Source of the DNA: Methylococcaceae bacterium
GTDB taxonomy: Bacteria > Pseudomonadota > Gammaproteobacteria > Methylococcales > Methylomonadaceae
Assembly: GCA_016715325.1 (NCBI GenBank)
Contig: JADKAL010000001.1
Location: 62,001 to 126,000 of the forward strand
Direction: 5' to 3'
Length of the DNA: 64,000 bases
Part shown: one piece after another, positions 28,684-37,938 of the stretch
Numbering within the stretch: position 1 is the first letter of the stretch
How the letters are laid out: each line of letters begins with the position of its first letter
Program-made: the position numbers and the translations under genes
Notes under the pieces: model-generated
The model's database searches: none
What the model was told of the DNA's origin: nothing
What the model saw: the letters and a program-made list of their open reading frames with translations, nothing else

Positions 28684-29838
28684 ATGTCCGTACCTTATTG
28701 GCGGCTGTCCGGCTTCTACCTTTGCTACTTCGCCACCCTAGGTGCTTTTATTCCGTATTGGAGTCTTTTTTTAAAAGAACACGGCTTTGATCCGGCTGAA
28801 ATCGGTCAGTTATCGGCTTTATTGGTAGGCACTAAGATCATCGCGCCGAATGTATGGGGTTGGATTGCCGATCATACCCATCAAACGCTTCGAGTTATTC
28901 GCTGGACATCTTTTTTAGCGGCCTTGCTGTTTGCCGGTTTTTTAGCGGTTCACAGTTACAAGGAATTCGCTTGGCTAACTATCGGTTTTAGCTTTTTTTG
29001 GAATGCGCCATTACCTTTATACGAAGCGACGACCTTATCGCATTTGCAAGCGGAATCTCAACGTTACAGCCGAATCCGCTTATGGGGGTCGGTCGGGTTT
29101 ATCTTGGCGGTGTTGGGTGTCGGGAGATTGCTGGAATACCAGCCGATTTTATTGTTGCCTGTTTTAGTCGCCGTATTGTTAGGCAGCACATGGCTTGCCG
29201 CTTTAGTTACGCCGCAAGCGCAAACCGTCCGGCAAGAGAACATTCCGGTAAAATTGGGCAGCATTATCTTAAGACCGGAGGTTCTAGCGTTTTTATCGGT
29301 TTATGTGCTCGTTCAAGTTGCTCATGCGCCTTATTACGTGTTTTATTCCGTTTACCTAAAGGATCATTTGTATTCGTCAACCGTCACCGGGTTGCTCTGG
29401 TCGTTGGGCGTTGTTGCCGAAATTGTTTTGTTTCTGTTTATGAAAAGTCTGTTAAGACGCTTTACCTTACGGTCGCTATTATTAACGAGTCTATTTTTTT
29501 CCGTCGTGCGTTGGTTGCTGATCGGTAATTATGTCGATAATTTAGGCTTATTATTGTTCGCCCAAGTGCTTCATGCTGCTACGTTCGGCGGAACGCATAT
29601 TGCCGCAATTCACTTTGTGCATCGCTTTTTCGATCAAGAACATCAAGCCAAGGGGCAGGCGTTGTACCATAGTTTAAGTTTCGGCGTCGGCGGTATGATC
29701 GGTAGCTTATTCAGCGGCGAATATTGGGATTTGTTCGGTTCTCATTTCATCTATACTGTTGCAGCACTTTGTTGCGGTTTTGCATACATAATCGCTTTTA
29801 TTTGGGTAGGCCGAAGCAAGAAGGTAAGCCGTTATTAG
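28684..29838 (+). CDS. MFS transporter (HcaT/MFS_1-like)
   Basis: A 384-residue protein with about 12 membrane segments. The N-terminus SGFYLCYFATLGAFIPYWSL, with KEHGFDPAEIGQLSALLVGT, is typical of the LacY-related, 3-phenylpropionate (HcaT) branch. GWIADHTHQ is the cytoplasmic loop 2-3 motif, and RIRLWGSVGFI the segment-5 region. The substrate is unknown; no degradation genes lie nearby. Confidence 0.85.
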   Translation: MSVPYWRLSGFYLCYFATLGAFIPYWSLFLKEHGFDPAEIGQLSALLVGTKIIAPNVWGWIADHTHQTLRVIRWTSFLAALLFAGFLAVHSYKEFAWLTIGFSFFWNAPLPLYEATTLSHLQAESQRYSRIRLWGSVGFILAVLGVGRLLEYQPILLLPVLVAVLLGSTWLAALVTPQAQTVRQENIPVKLGSIILRPEVLAFLSVYVLVQVAHAPYYVFYSVYLKDHLYSSTVTGLLWSLGVVAEIVLFLFMKSLLRRFTLRSLLLTSLFFSVVRWLLIGNYVDNLGLLLFAQVLHAATFGGTHIAAIHFVHRFFDQEHQAKGQALYHSLSFGVGGMIGSLFSGEYWDLFGSHFIYTVAALCCGFAYIIAFIWVGRSKKVSRY

Positions 29839-29908
29839 CGCGGAAAAAATTTGCACCTTCAATGCTGTACGGGTAATTTATTAAATTTGAAATTGTTTGG
29901 GAAAGGAA

Positions 29909-30526
29909 GTGTTTGAAATCATAAAAAGCGGGGGCTGGATGATGCTGCCAATCATCTTGAGCTCGATTATCGCGATGGCGATTGTCGGCGAACGTTTTTG
30001 GTCGTTGCAGCGGAAAAAAATACTGCCGCCGGATCTATTGCCGCAAGTTCGCAAGCTTTACATGGAAAAGAAAATGGACGAGCCGACGTTACGCCGGTTA
30101 AAGATCAGTTCTCCCTTGGGCTATGTTTTAGCTTCCGGTCTTGCAAATGCGCATCATGGACGGCGGGTAATGAAAGATTGTATGGAAGAAGCCGGACATA
30201 AAGTCGCCCACGATCTGGAACGCTATCTGAATGCCTTGGGTACGATTGCAGCTGTCGGTCCTCTGTTGGGTTTACTGGGTACGGTATTCGGCATGATCGA
30301 AATCTTTTCGTCTATGATGAAACACGGTGCAGGCGATCCGGCTTCGCTGGCGGGTGGGATTTCGGTGGCGTTGATTACAACTGCCGCAGGTTTGACGGTC
30401 GCGATTCCCAGTCTAATATTCCATCGTTATTTCGAGCGCTTGGTCGATGAGTTTGTCGTGAATATGGAAGAAGAAGCTTTGAAGCTGATCGACGTGCTCC
30501 ACGGCGACCGGGACGAGACCGCCTAA
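29909..30526 (+). CDS. exbB: ExbB/TolQ/MotA-family proton-channel subunit
   Basis: The start is taken as GTG at 29909 (MFEIIKSGGWMMLPIILSS), right after GGGAAAGGAA, rather than a TTG at 29897. The protein has an N-terminal membrane segment, a cytoplasmic domain and two C-terminal membrane segments with the conserved LGTVFGMIEIF and ALITTAAGLTVAIP. It works with ExbD to power outer-membrane transport through TonB. No tonB is adjacent; it begins the exbB-exbD-lpxK-trm112-kdsB operon. Confidence 0.92.
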   Translation: MFEIIKSGGWMMLPIILSSIIAMAIVGERFWSLQRKKILPPDLLPQVRKLYMEKKMDEPTLRRLKISSPLGYVLASGLANAHHGRRVMKDCMEEAGHKVAHDLERYLNALGTIAAVGPLLGLLGTVFGMIEIFSSMMKHGAGDPASLAGGISVALITTAAGLTVAIPSLIFHRYFERLVDEFVVNMEEEALKLIDVLHGDRDETA

Positions 30527-30963
30527 TGAAATTCAAACGGAAAAGACGGGAAAAAGTCGATATTACCTTGATCTCGATGATCGATGTGCTATTTGTACTG
30601 CTACTTTTTTTCATGGTATCGACCACGTTCAACCGGCATACCGAAGTCAAAATTAAACTGCCGGAAGCGAGCGGAGCTGAGGCGGAAAATCAACCTGAAG
30701 GCGTTACCGTCACCATCGATGCGAAAGGTGTTTATTACATCATGGGGAATAATGAAGAAAGCCGGAGGCTGCCCGATCAAAATCGGGAAACGTTGGAACG
30801 CGAACTATCGAAATATGTTGCCGGTTCTAAAGAGCATCCTTTCATCATCAGCGCCGATGCAAAAACGCCGCACCAATCGGTGATGACGGTACTTGATGTC
30901 GCAGGTCAACAAGGCTTCAATCATATTACTTTCGCTACGCAAGAGCCGGAAGCAGCAGAATGA
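30526..30963 (+). CDS. exbD: ExbD/TolR-family protein
   Basis: A 145-residue protein with one membrane segment, ISMIDVLFVLLLFFMVST. It includes the essential membrane Asp (the D of MIDVLF), followed by a periplasmic domain. Its ATG overlaps the exbB stop by one base (TAATG), and its own stop overlaps the lpxK start (ATGA), so the genes are translationally coupled. Confidence 0.93.
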   Translation: MKFKRKRREKVDITLISMIDVLFVLLLFFMVSTTFNRHTEVKIKLPEASGAEAENQPEGVTVTIDAKGVYYIMGNNEESRRLPDQNRETLERELSKYVAGSKEHPFIISADAKTPHQSVMTVLDVAGQQGFNHITFATQEPEAAE

Positions 30964-31961
30964 AACGGTCGTTGGCGCGTTGGGCGCTCGACATTTGGTA
31001 TAAGGACGCCTTTCTGGGTATTTTACTGTTACCCTTGGCGTATATTTTTTCCGACATTGTCAGAATCAGACGGTATATATATAAGTGTGGCTTAAAAAAA
31101 TCGCACACCATGCCAGTTCCCGTGATCGTGGTCGGCAATATCACGGTGGGCGGAACCGGAAAAACGCCGCTCGTTATCTGGTTAGCGAACCTGCTTAAAA
31201 ATTCAGGTTATAAGCCCGGTATTATCAGCCGGGGTTTCGGCGGACATTCCGAGATGTGGCCGCTTGTTGTGAATGAAACCAGCGATGTTATGCAGGTCGG
31301 CGATGAGCCTTTAATGATGGCAAGGCAAACGCTGTTGCCTGTCGTTGTCGGCCCTTCCCGTGTCGATTCTGCGAAAAAATTATTGGCGGAGTTCGATTGC
31401 GATGTCGTGTTATCGGATGACGGTCTTCAACACTACAAGTTGAATCGCGATATTGAAATTGCCGTTGTAGACGGCGAACGCCGATTCGGTAACGGTTATT
31501 GCTTGCCTGCGGGACCGTTGCGCGAACCTATCGAGCGTTTAGGTAGCGTCGATTTTATCGTAGTGAATGGCGAAAAATACGCCGATCATGAATTTGAAAT
31601 GCAGCTTAACGGCGACGTAGCCGTTAATATCAAAACCGGCGAGCAAAAAGCGCTGCAAAATTTTACAGGCATTGATTGTCATGCCTTAGCGGGAATCGGC
31701 AACCCTGATCGATTTTTTAAAATGCTACAATCGTATGGATTGGCTTGCACAACGTACAGTTTTCCAGATCATTACCTTTTTAAACCCGGCGATATTGAAT
31801 TCGGCGACACTAAGCCTGTGCTGATGACTGAAAAGGATGCGGTAAAATGCAACCGATTTGCGAACCGGCAGCATTGGTTTGTACCCGTTAAGGCCGATGT
31901 TGAAGCGGTATTCGGACAAAAACTTTTAGACTTATTAATGAAGAAAAAACATGATAGATAA
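30960..31961 (+). CDS. lpxK: Tetraacyldisaccharide 4'-kinase
   Basis: A 333-residue lipid A kinase. [19 protein letters not shown] contains the P-loop, preceded by the N-terminal membrane-associated helix ([16 protein letters not shown]). [14 protein letters not shown] and [11 protein letters not shown] are conserved family blocks. It phosphorylates the lipid A disaccharide at the inner membrane. In an operon with exbBD, a Trm112-type gene and kdsB, all for envelope building. Confidence 0.96.
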   Translation: MKRSLARWALDIWYKDAFLGILLLPLAYIFSDIVRIRRYIYKCGLKKSHTMPVPVIVVGNITVGGTGKTPLVIWLANLLKNSGYKPGIISRGFGGHSEMWPLVVNETSDVMQVGDEPLMMARQTLLPVVVGPSRVDSAKKLLAEFDCDVVLSDDGLQHYKLNRDIEIAVVDGERRFGNGYCLPAGPLREPIERLGSVDFIVVNGEKYADHEFEMQLNGDVAVNIKTGEQKALQNFTGIDCHALAGIGNPDRFFKMLQSYGLACTTYSFPDHYLFKPGDIEFGDTKPVLMTEKDAVKCNRFANRQHWFVPVKADVEAVFGQKLLDLLMKKKHDR

Positions 31962-32145
31962 AAAACTACTCGATATTCTGGCTTGTCCGCTTTGCAAAAG
32001 CCGATTGATTTATAATAAAGCTAATCAGGAGTTAATCTGCCGTGCAGACCGATTGGCATTCCCGATTCAGGACGATATTCCCGTCATGCTAGAAGAAGAA
32101 GCGCGCGAATTAACGTTGGAAGAAACGGACGCTTTGTACAAATGA
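31951..32145 (+). CDS. Trm112/YcaR-family zinc-ribbon-like protein
   Basis: A 64-residue protein starting [19 protein letters not shown], with the CxxC pair and the [18 protein letters not shown] tail that define the family. The fourth ligand is not obvious, as usual in this bacterial branch. It overlaps lpxK by 11 bases and kdsB by 4. A small partner protein between lpxK and kdsB is standard in many Gammaproteobacteria. Confidence 0.93.
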   Translation: MIDKKLLDILACPLCKSRLIYNKANQELICRADRLAFPIQDDIPVMLEEEARELTLEETDALYK

Positions 32146-32915
32146 CGGTAAAGTTTAAAGTCGTTATTCCGGCACGGTATGCGTCGACGCGCTTACCCGG
32201 AAAGCCCTTGCTGGAGATAGCAGGCAAACCCATGATCGTCCATGTCTGTGAGAAAGCGCAGCTAGCCGGGGCGGAAGAAGTTGTCGTAGCTACCGATGAC
32301 GAACGGATTTTGCAAGCGGTTAGTCATCTCGGGTTACGTGCGGTAATGACGAGTCCGGATCATCAAAGCGGAACGGAACGAATTGCCGAAGCCGTCGAAC
32401 ACTGCGGATGGGCAAACAACGCCATTGTGGTTAATTTACAAGGCGACGAGCCGTTAATACCGCCGGAGATTATCCAAGAGCTTGCCGAGGTGTTAGCGAG
32501 TCAACAGCAAGCCGGAATCGCAACGCTAGCGGCAAAAATAATCGACTTGGAAGAAATCTTCAATCCCAACGCCGTCAAAGTTGTACTGAATAAAGATGGC
32601 TATGCCTTATATTTCAGCCGTGCCCAGATTCCTTGGGATCGCGACGGATTTAAGGACCAAGGTAGGAACATCTCAGGCAAGATGCGTTATTTACGGCATA
32701 TCGGCATGTATGCGTACCGGGTCGATTTTCTCCAACGTTACTGCCAATGGGAACCTTCCATTTTGGAGTCCATTGAATCGTTAGAGCAACTACGTATTTT
32801 ATGGCAAGGTGAAGCAATTAAAGTAAAGGTAATCGATAAAACACCGGCGGCCGGTGTGGATACCTCCGAGGATTTGCTTAGAGTTGAGCAAATCATACGC
32901 GCTCAACTGTCTTGA
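32142..32915 (+). CDS. kdsB: 3-deoxy-manno-octulosonate cytidylyltransferase
   Basis: A 257-residue enzyme with [20 protein letters not shown] (nucleotide-binding loop), [17 protein letters not shown] and [12 protein letters not shown]. It activates Kdo as CMP-Kdo for the lipopolysaccharide inner core. It is the last gene of the exbB-lpxK-kdsB operon, overlapping the preceding gene by four bases. Confidence 0.97.
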   Translation: MTVKFKVVIPARYASTRLPGKPLLEIAGKPMIVHVCEKAQLAGAEEVVVATDDERILQAVSHLGLRAVMTSPDHQSGTERIAEAVEHCGWANNAIVVNLQGDEPLIPPEIIQELAEVLASQQQAGIATLAAKIIDLEEIFNPNAVKVVLNKDGYALYFSRAQIPWDRDGFKDQGRNISGKMRYLRHIGMYAYRVDFLQRYCQWEPSILESIESLEQLRILWQGEAIKVKVIDKTPAAGVDTSEDLLRVEQIIRAQLS

Positions 32916-33552
32916 GTTTCATAACTTCAATCCCACGAAATGAAGGCCTTCAGTGTAAGTGACTCGCTAAAGCCCTTCTTCAACTAGATACTCCTGTCGA
33001 ACGACTTTTGTTAGTGAGTAAAATCTGTGACCCGACATGGCGGAGTGATAAGCGCCGTATGATGAAGTTTGTTACGCCAAAATGCCAGGAATCCCAAAGA
33101 GGAAGCTGACAAGTTCAGAAAAAATACAGCTTTATCCACTACCCGGCTTTTCAATAAGTTCATTCAGGTCAAGCTTCGAAAAGCTGAGTACGACTATTAT
33201 TCGAGGGTGCTTGTCGGCGAACGAAAATAGTGCCCTCTTTTTTAATCGCTTTCGCTATGAAAAAGTTCACACGGTTTCATTAACTATTAGACATTTAATC
33301 TCATCGAAAAAAATTAAACTAACATTGTGTTCAAAGAAAGTCTTTTAATTTTACCACTATGACGCCTATCGGATTTTTCGATAGTGAAATAATTAGTTAA
33401 GCGATAAAAAAGGAATATAGGTAATCGTACCTATGTATTGTTTTTGCTTAATCTCGTATCGTTATATTTTGAGGTGTTTTAGAACGTCTTAATGAATACG
33501 CTTCCTTGTTGTCGTAAATAGTCGATTAATGTAATGAATTGAGAGGTGGAAA
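32916..33552. other. 637-bp intergenic region before the secreted metalloprotease
   Basis: No supported gene. There is an 88-codon open frame at 33082, but it has no ribosome site, odd composition and no recognisable sequence. A small hairpin CTATCG-n7-CGATAG occurs near 33368. The protease ribosome site (GAGAGG) is at about 33541. Confidence 0.55.
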
Positions 33553-35520
33553 ATGAAAGTCTTTAAGAGAAAAAAATATTGGTCGTCCGGTTTAATGGCG
33601 ATCAGCCTTCTGGCTTTCAGCCAGTTTGCGAACGCCGATGAACCTTCGGCAGTCTCGTGGAAAATTTTAGAAGCAGCAAAGTCCGGGGTCGCTCAGTTAG
33701 GCGCCACTCCCGGGGGCGATGCTCGTGTGATTGTACAATTGAGTCCGTGGGAATTAAAGCCGACCGTACCCTCATTAGTATTGTTTAAGAACTGTGGGGA
33801 AGACTCTCAAGTTGGCGGCAAGCCCATGTTGAATTTCGATGCCTATATGGCAGGCAAGGAAACTTCACCCATTTATAATCCCGATTGGAAAAACCCTGGC
33901 CCTCGCTGGCGTATTTGTCCGAAAGCGGATGCTTTATTGATTAACCCAAACGATACAGCGCCGCAACAGGCTCTTTTTGAAGTCGACTTTATCCGCTTGC
34001 CGAATGAAGGGATGAGTCCTCACATCGATATGGATGTTTATCGTGTTTCCGCTGCCGATTTAAAGTTATGGCCTACGGTTGAAGAATTGGCGCGCCATTT
34101 CAGGAATCAATCTCCAGACTCAATAGTCCCCTTGTCCTTAAACTACCGTTTATCGAGAGGCAATTTTGTGCTAGGGACTTACGGCGAAATTTATGGCACG
34201 CCAGGTAGGAGCGAGTTCCAGGGTGGTAAACCAACCGGAGATTTTGCAAAGTTCCAAGCTTCATTGCCTGTCAATCTTGAATCTTTCCGTCGAAAAGCAC
34301 CTATCCCTGGAAATACTAAATTCGATAATTTCGAAAGCATTAAAGTGTCTATCGAGAATGCTAAAATTCTCGGCTCAGCTGGCGAGGGAGAACAAATCTG
34401 TTTTCCTGAAACACCTGTTAAAGCGGCTTTCTCGCCAACAATCTCTCCTTCAGCTCAACAGTCCTTAGTTGGGTTCAGCCACACCATTACCGGTCGATTC
34501 TCAACTAAATGGACATCAGACCACAGTTTGCATTCCGGATTCGGCTTCCTGGTAGAAGTTTACCGCGCAGGGACTTCGACTTTATTGGGCTCATCCTGGG
34601 TTGAATCCAATGGAAGTTGGACAGTCAATGTGCCGGATTCAGCGGGCTTTTTGACGGGTCAGCAAATTAATGTGGATTACCGTTCCTATAACAGTTACTA
34701 CGCGCCGCAAAATCAAGCCGGCAGTAAATACTGGTGGATCGATCCGGTTTGGACTGTAAGCAGCACTTCATTTAATGTCGGTCATCGCTATGCCGATACC
34801 GACGGCGGAACCTATAACGGTGTCGGTGAGTTGGTGGACAATGCCATGACCATGTGGTCAAGATTGTATTGGGATGCTGAAATCAATCCTGTTGCAGCGA
34901 CTCCTATCCGGTTCTTTTTCCCTAATACCTGGGATAATTGCGGTGGTTCCAGCCCTTGGAGCTGTGCATCCGGCAATGATATTTGGTTGATTGCCGATCA
35001 CGGTGTACAAGGCGATGTCGTTAACCACGAAATGGCGCACGTCTTGAATAACAAGTTCTGGGGTAATAAGAGACCTGCCGGTTCCGGTGGTGCGCATAGC
35101 TTAAATACTTGCTATCCTACCCGTTTGGGAATGACGCTACGCGAAGGTTTTGCAGACTTTATGGCGGCTTGGGTTGGTTATCCAAACCGAAATGTCGGCG
35201 AAGGCGGGTTTAATTCAGGTCGCTGGGCGTTGGGCTGGGATGCGGAAGACCGTAACAATCCGCCGAACTGCGCCAATGGCTGGGAAAACGAAGTCTGGGT
35301 TGCCCGTACTTTTTGGGATTTACACGATAACCGTAGCGACGGTAGCGATATTCTATGGTTTAACCATCGCGGTGCGGTAATTTCCTTGTACCTTGGTAAC
35401 GGTATTGCAAATGACGGCGATGCGCGAGATATGCGGTTTTATGAAACTATCTATCGCGATGCTGCTTCTCCAGGTCATCAAGGATTTATCACCGATATTT
35501 TCGAACAAAACCATCATTAA
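33553..35520 (+). CDS. Large secreted zinc metallopeptidase (gluzincin-like), unassigned family
   Basis: A 655-residue protein with a clear signal peptide (KKYWSSGLMAISLLAFSQFANADEP split at ANA/DEP). NHEMAHVLNN places HExxH at His492, Glu493 and His496. REGFADFMAAW gives the third ligand, Glu531, 35 residues after the second His, the gluzincin spacing. An Ig-like or beta domain seems to lie before it (FSHTITGRFSTKWTSD, then GSWTVNVPDSAGF). I cannot name a MEROPS family. It ends 119 bases from, and convergent with, the RiPP operon; whether it acts on that product is untested. Confidence 0.78.
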   Translation: MKVFKRKKYWSSGLMAISLLAFSQFANADEPSAVSWKILEAAKSGVAQLGATPGGDARVIVQLSPWELKPTVPSLVLFKNCGEDSQVGGKPMLNFDAYMAGKETSPIYNPDWKNPGPRWRICPKADALLINPNDTAPQQALFEVDFIRLPNEGMSPHIDMDVYRVSAADLKLWPTVEELARHFRNQSPDSIVPLSLNYRLSRGNFVLGTYGEIYGTPGRSEFQGGKPTGDFAKFQASLPVNLESFRRKAPIPGNTKFDNFESIKVSIENAKILGSAGEGEQICFPETPVKAAFSPTISPSAQQSLVGFSHTITGRFSTKWTSDHSLHSGFGFLVEVYRAGTSTLLGSSWVESNGSWTVNVPDSAGFLTGQQINVDYRSYNSYYAPQNQAGSKYWWIDPVWTVSSTSFNVGHRYADTDGGTYNGVGELVDNAMTMWSRLYWDAEINPVAATPIRFFFPNTWDNCGGSSPWSCASGNDIWLIADHGVQGDVVNHEMAHVLNNKFWGNKRPAGSGGAHSLNTCYPTRLGMTLREGFADFMAAWVGYPNRNVGEGGFNSGRWALGWDAEDRNNPPNCANGWENEVWVARTFWDLHDNRSDGSDILWFNHRGAVISLYLGNGIANDGDARDMRFYETIYRDAASPGHQGFITDIFEQNHH

Positions 35521-35639
35521 GAAAGAAAGTTGATCTGTTGGGTTGCACGGAATGCAACCCAACAATTGCCTTCATAGTTTCGTATTAATACCGGCTAAAT
35601 TAAGCTTTCAATTAAGGCGGAATTTACGAAAATCCTATC

Positions 35640-36404
35640 TTAGTCAGATTCGCAGACTAAAATCACATTTTTTTCTGCCAGCTCTTTTAGAATTTGCAAT
35701 CCCCCCGCAGTGATAATCTCAGGATTAGGATGATTGCTTTCGGTAACAATAAAATTCAAACAACTCGAAGCAATAATTTGCCCCTGATCTTGAATGATTT
35801 CCAACATTCTGTAAGTGATTGGATTGATTTCAACGAATTTAACTTCATCGTTTAAATCCCTGTAGGCGATAAGGCAAGTCGGTTGTTCGGGAGGCTCGGA
35901 AGGTAAATATTCCGGTGAAATTAGCTGAACCGGATAACTATAAACTAAGGGCCAAGCTAACGGCGACAGTTTAATCGTGCAAGAAATCAAGTCATCTATT
36001 ATCTGGTTGGGAGTATCGATGTCTTCTTTAGCGATTGATAACGCCATTTCAACCCACTCGTAATGCGCCAATTCAAGTAAGAAAGGAAAATCATCGGTTT
36101 GATTGCCTTCATTCTCTAGATAATCCAGGAATTCTTCTGCAATCTCAGAAAAATAGGGCGTTTTACAGGTGTGTTTGGAAAAAAAATCCTGCGCCAATTC
36201 GTACCAACGGTTATCGTCTAGTATTTGCCTAATGACCGGAAAGTTACTGGCTAAAAAACCGTCAATGTTGTTGAAAATCAATTCCCGGTACATCGCAATC
36301 CGTTCCGGCTTCACATCGGAGGGTGCCGCATTTGCTTTGGGATCCCGAATATATTGGGTAAATTCCTTTTGCTTGGCTTTAAAGTCTACGGGTACAGTCA
36401 TCAT
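35640..36404 (-). CDS. hvfC: HvfC/BufC-like partner of the MNIO enzyme (DUF2063)
   Basis: A 254-residue cytoplasmic protein. The N-terminal DUF2063 domain includes FKAKQKEFTQYIRDP, ERIAMYRELIFNNIDGFLAS and FPVIRQILDDNRWYELAQDF. The C-terminal half carries a winged-helix-like segment (NPITYRMLEIIQDQGQII). In studied HvfABC and bufferin systems the partner binds the precursor and delivers it to the DUF692 enzyme. Its ATG overlaps the stop of the hvfB-like gene (ATGA), so it is the last gene of the operon. Confidence 0.9.
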   Translation of the reverse strand: MMTVPVDFKAKQKEFTQYIRDPKANAAPSDVKPERIAMYRELIFNNIDGFLASNFPVIRQILDDNRWYELAQDFFSKHTCKTPYFSEIAEEFLDYLENEGNQTDDFPFLLELAHYEWVEMALSIAKEDIDTPNQIIDDLISCTIKLSPLAWPLVYSYPVQLISPEYLPSEPPEQPTCLIAYRDLNDEVKFVEINPITYRMLEIIQDQGQIIASSCLNFIVTESNHPNPEIITAGGLQILKELAEKNVILVCESD

Positions 36405-37252
36405 GCTGATTTTTTTTCGTGCTGTACACGCCAGTTATTTTGAATGGTTTTGATGGTACTAACTTCTTTCAACAATTCCTCCAGCGGGGGAAGATTGAAA
36501 TCCCGTTCCAATAAGGTTGGAAATACGCCGAAAATTTCATAGGCTTTGCCTAGTAATTTCCAGACAGGGTCGATAACATCTGCTCCGTGGGTGTCTACGA
36601 GAAAATCTTCTGCTTCAACATAATGTCCGGCAATATGGGCATAAGCAATCCGGTGTCCGGGCATGGCTTTTAAGAACGCTTCGGCATCGTAGCTGTGATT
36701 TACACTGTTGACGTAAATATTGTTAATGTCCAACAAGATGTTACAGTCCGCTTCATTGACAACGGCGTTGAAAAAGTCGATTTCGCTCATTTCCTGGCCC
36801 GGAGCGGCGTAATAGGAGACGTTTTCGATGGCAATTTTCTGTTCTAAAATGTCCTGAACCCGCTTGATTCTTGTCGCAACGTGTTTTACCGCGTCTTGGG
36901 TAAAAGGGATGGGCATCAGATCGTACAAGTGTCCGTCTTGACTGCAATAACTTAAATGTTCGCTATAAAATTTGATGCTGTGTAAGGCTAAAAATTTTTT
37001 AACTTCGAGTACGAAGTCTTCGTCCAGTGGATCGGTACTGCCTATTGATAATGACAACCCATGACAGATGAAATCGAAACGTTCAGTCATCGCACGGAAT
37101 TGCCGGCCTGATTTTCCGCCGATGGTGATCCAGTTTTCGGGTGCGACTTCGTAGAAACCCACCTCGTTTGGCGGGGATTGTACCAATTGATTTAGTAAAG
37201 AACGACGCATGCCTAAGCCGGCATCGCGGACTAAATAAGGATTTGTGCCCAT
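36401..37252 (-). CDS. hvfB: MNIO/DUF692 multinuclear iron oxidase, HvfB/BufB-like RiPP maturase
   Basis: A 283-residue TIM-barrel enzyme. Family landmarks are GLGMRRSLLNQL, FYEVAPENWI, FICHGLSLSIGS (His), FYSEHLSY (Glu and His), IAIENVSYY (Glu), LLDINNIYVNS (Asp and Asn), IAYAHIAGHYV (His), DTHGADVIDPVW (Asp, His) and TLLERDFN (Glu). The metal-ligand set looks complete. DUF692 enzymes use two or three irons to convert Cys residues of a precursor peptide into oxazolone/thioamide or thiooxazole groups. It lies between the precursor gene and hvfC. Confidence 0.95.
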   Translation of the reverse strand: MGTNPYLVRDAGLGMRRSLLNQLVQSPPNEVGFYEVAPENWITIGGKSGRQFRAMTERFDFICHGLSLSIGSTDPLDEDFVLEVKKFLALHSIKFYSEHLSYCSQDGHLYDLMPIPFTQDAVKHVATRIKRVQDILEQKIAIENVSYYAAPGQEMSEIDFFNAVVNEADCNILLDINNIYVNSVNHSYDAEAFLKAMPGHRIAYAHIAGHYVEAEDFLVDTHGADVIDPVWKLLGKAYEIFGVFPTLLERDFNLPPLEELLKEVSTIKTIQNNWRVQHEKKSA

Positions 37253-37279
37253 GAGAACACCTTTATAGTTTTGAAAGAA

Positions 37280-37300
37280 GAGGGCAGTTATCCTGCCCTC
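37280..37300 (-). terminator. Hairpin between precursor and oxidase genes (attenuator)
   Basis: GAGGGCAG (37280-37287) and CTGCCCTC (37293-37300) pair perfectly over five bases of loop. On the minus strand the stem is followed by TTCTTTC rather than a clean T run. It lies between the precursor stop and hvfB, and probably favours precursor over enzyme expression or protects the precursor mRNA end. Confidence 0.65.
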
Positions 37301-37337
37301 CCTATTAGATAATTAGCTCAAAACGAGCTAACTTAGC

Positions 37338-37907
37338 TTATTTTGGAGCAGCAGGAGCCGCTGCTGGCGCAGCCGGTTTCACATTCGCACCGCAAGAGCC
37401 GTCTTTGCTCTTTTGCATTTCGGTACAACCTTGCATGCCTTCTCCGCAACCTTTCATTTGAGCGCCGCACGCGCCTTCAGTTTTTTTAGCGGCTTCGCAA
37501 TTTTTCATGCCTTCCGCACATTGCGCGCCGCAGCTGCCTTCTTTTGCCTTAGTCTTATCCATGCCACAAGCGCCTTCTTTGCCTTTCATCATGGCGCCGC
37601 AAGATTTCTCCATGCCTTCTTTCATTTTGCCGTCTTTCATCATGGCACCGCAGGAACCATCCGCTTTTTTAGCAGCTTCTGCACCTGCGGTGGTTTTAGC
37701 GCCAGCGCAAGCGCCTTCGGCTGCTTTTTTAGCTTCCGGCATACCCATAGATGCACCGCATTTCATTTCGGCTAACTGCATGTAACCTGAAGAAAGTTCT
37801 GTCATTGCAAATGGGTTAGCTTCAGCATTGGCGGCAGTTGTTGCAAATGTTGAAATAAGCGCTGCGCCCATTGCTGCTGCCAAAGGGGTTCTATTCATTT
37901 TCTTCAT
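37338..37907 (-). CDS. hvfA: Cys-rich secreted RiPP precursor with (E/D)GxCG repeats (HvfA/bufferin-like)
   Basis: A 189-residue protein. Residues 1-28 are a signal peptide ending ANA. The mature part is low-complexity (Ala, Lys, Gly, Glu, Met) with 12 cysteines at residues 50, 67, 86, 103, 114, 126, 130, 137, 147, 154, 161 and 172. Five are exact (E/D)GxCG motifs: DGSCG twice (83-87 and 169-173), EGACG twice (111-115 and 144-148) and EGSCG once (123-127). Variants are KCG, EGACA, KSCG and GCG. The tail is Pro/Ala-rich. It has 13 methionines or more, often next to the motifs (CGAMM, CGAQM). It is first in the operon with hvfB and hvfC. By analogy, the motif cysteines are the modified residues and the product may bind metal such as copper. 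Confidence 0.9.
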   Translation of the reverse strand: MKKMNRTPLAAAMGAALISTFATTAANAEANPFAMTELSSGYMQLAEMKCGASMGMPEAKKAAEGACAGAKTTAGAEAAKKADGSCGAMMKDGKMKEGMEKSCGAMMKGKEGACGMDKTKAKEGSCGAQCAEGMKNCEAAKKTEGACGAQMKGCGEGMQGCTEMQKSKDGSCGANVKPAAPAAAPAAPK

Positions 37908-37938
37908 CGATTTAACTCCAGAGTTGTTATATTAAAAG

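Noticed and set aside
32942..32951. Palindrome GAAGGCCTTC after kdsB
   Set aside because: Only 10 bases with no T run; expected by chance.
33082..33348. 88-codon open frame between kdsB and the secreted protease
   Set aside because: No ribosome site, no recognisable motif and an unusual Ser/Lys-rich composition; likely chance.
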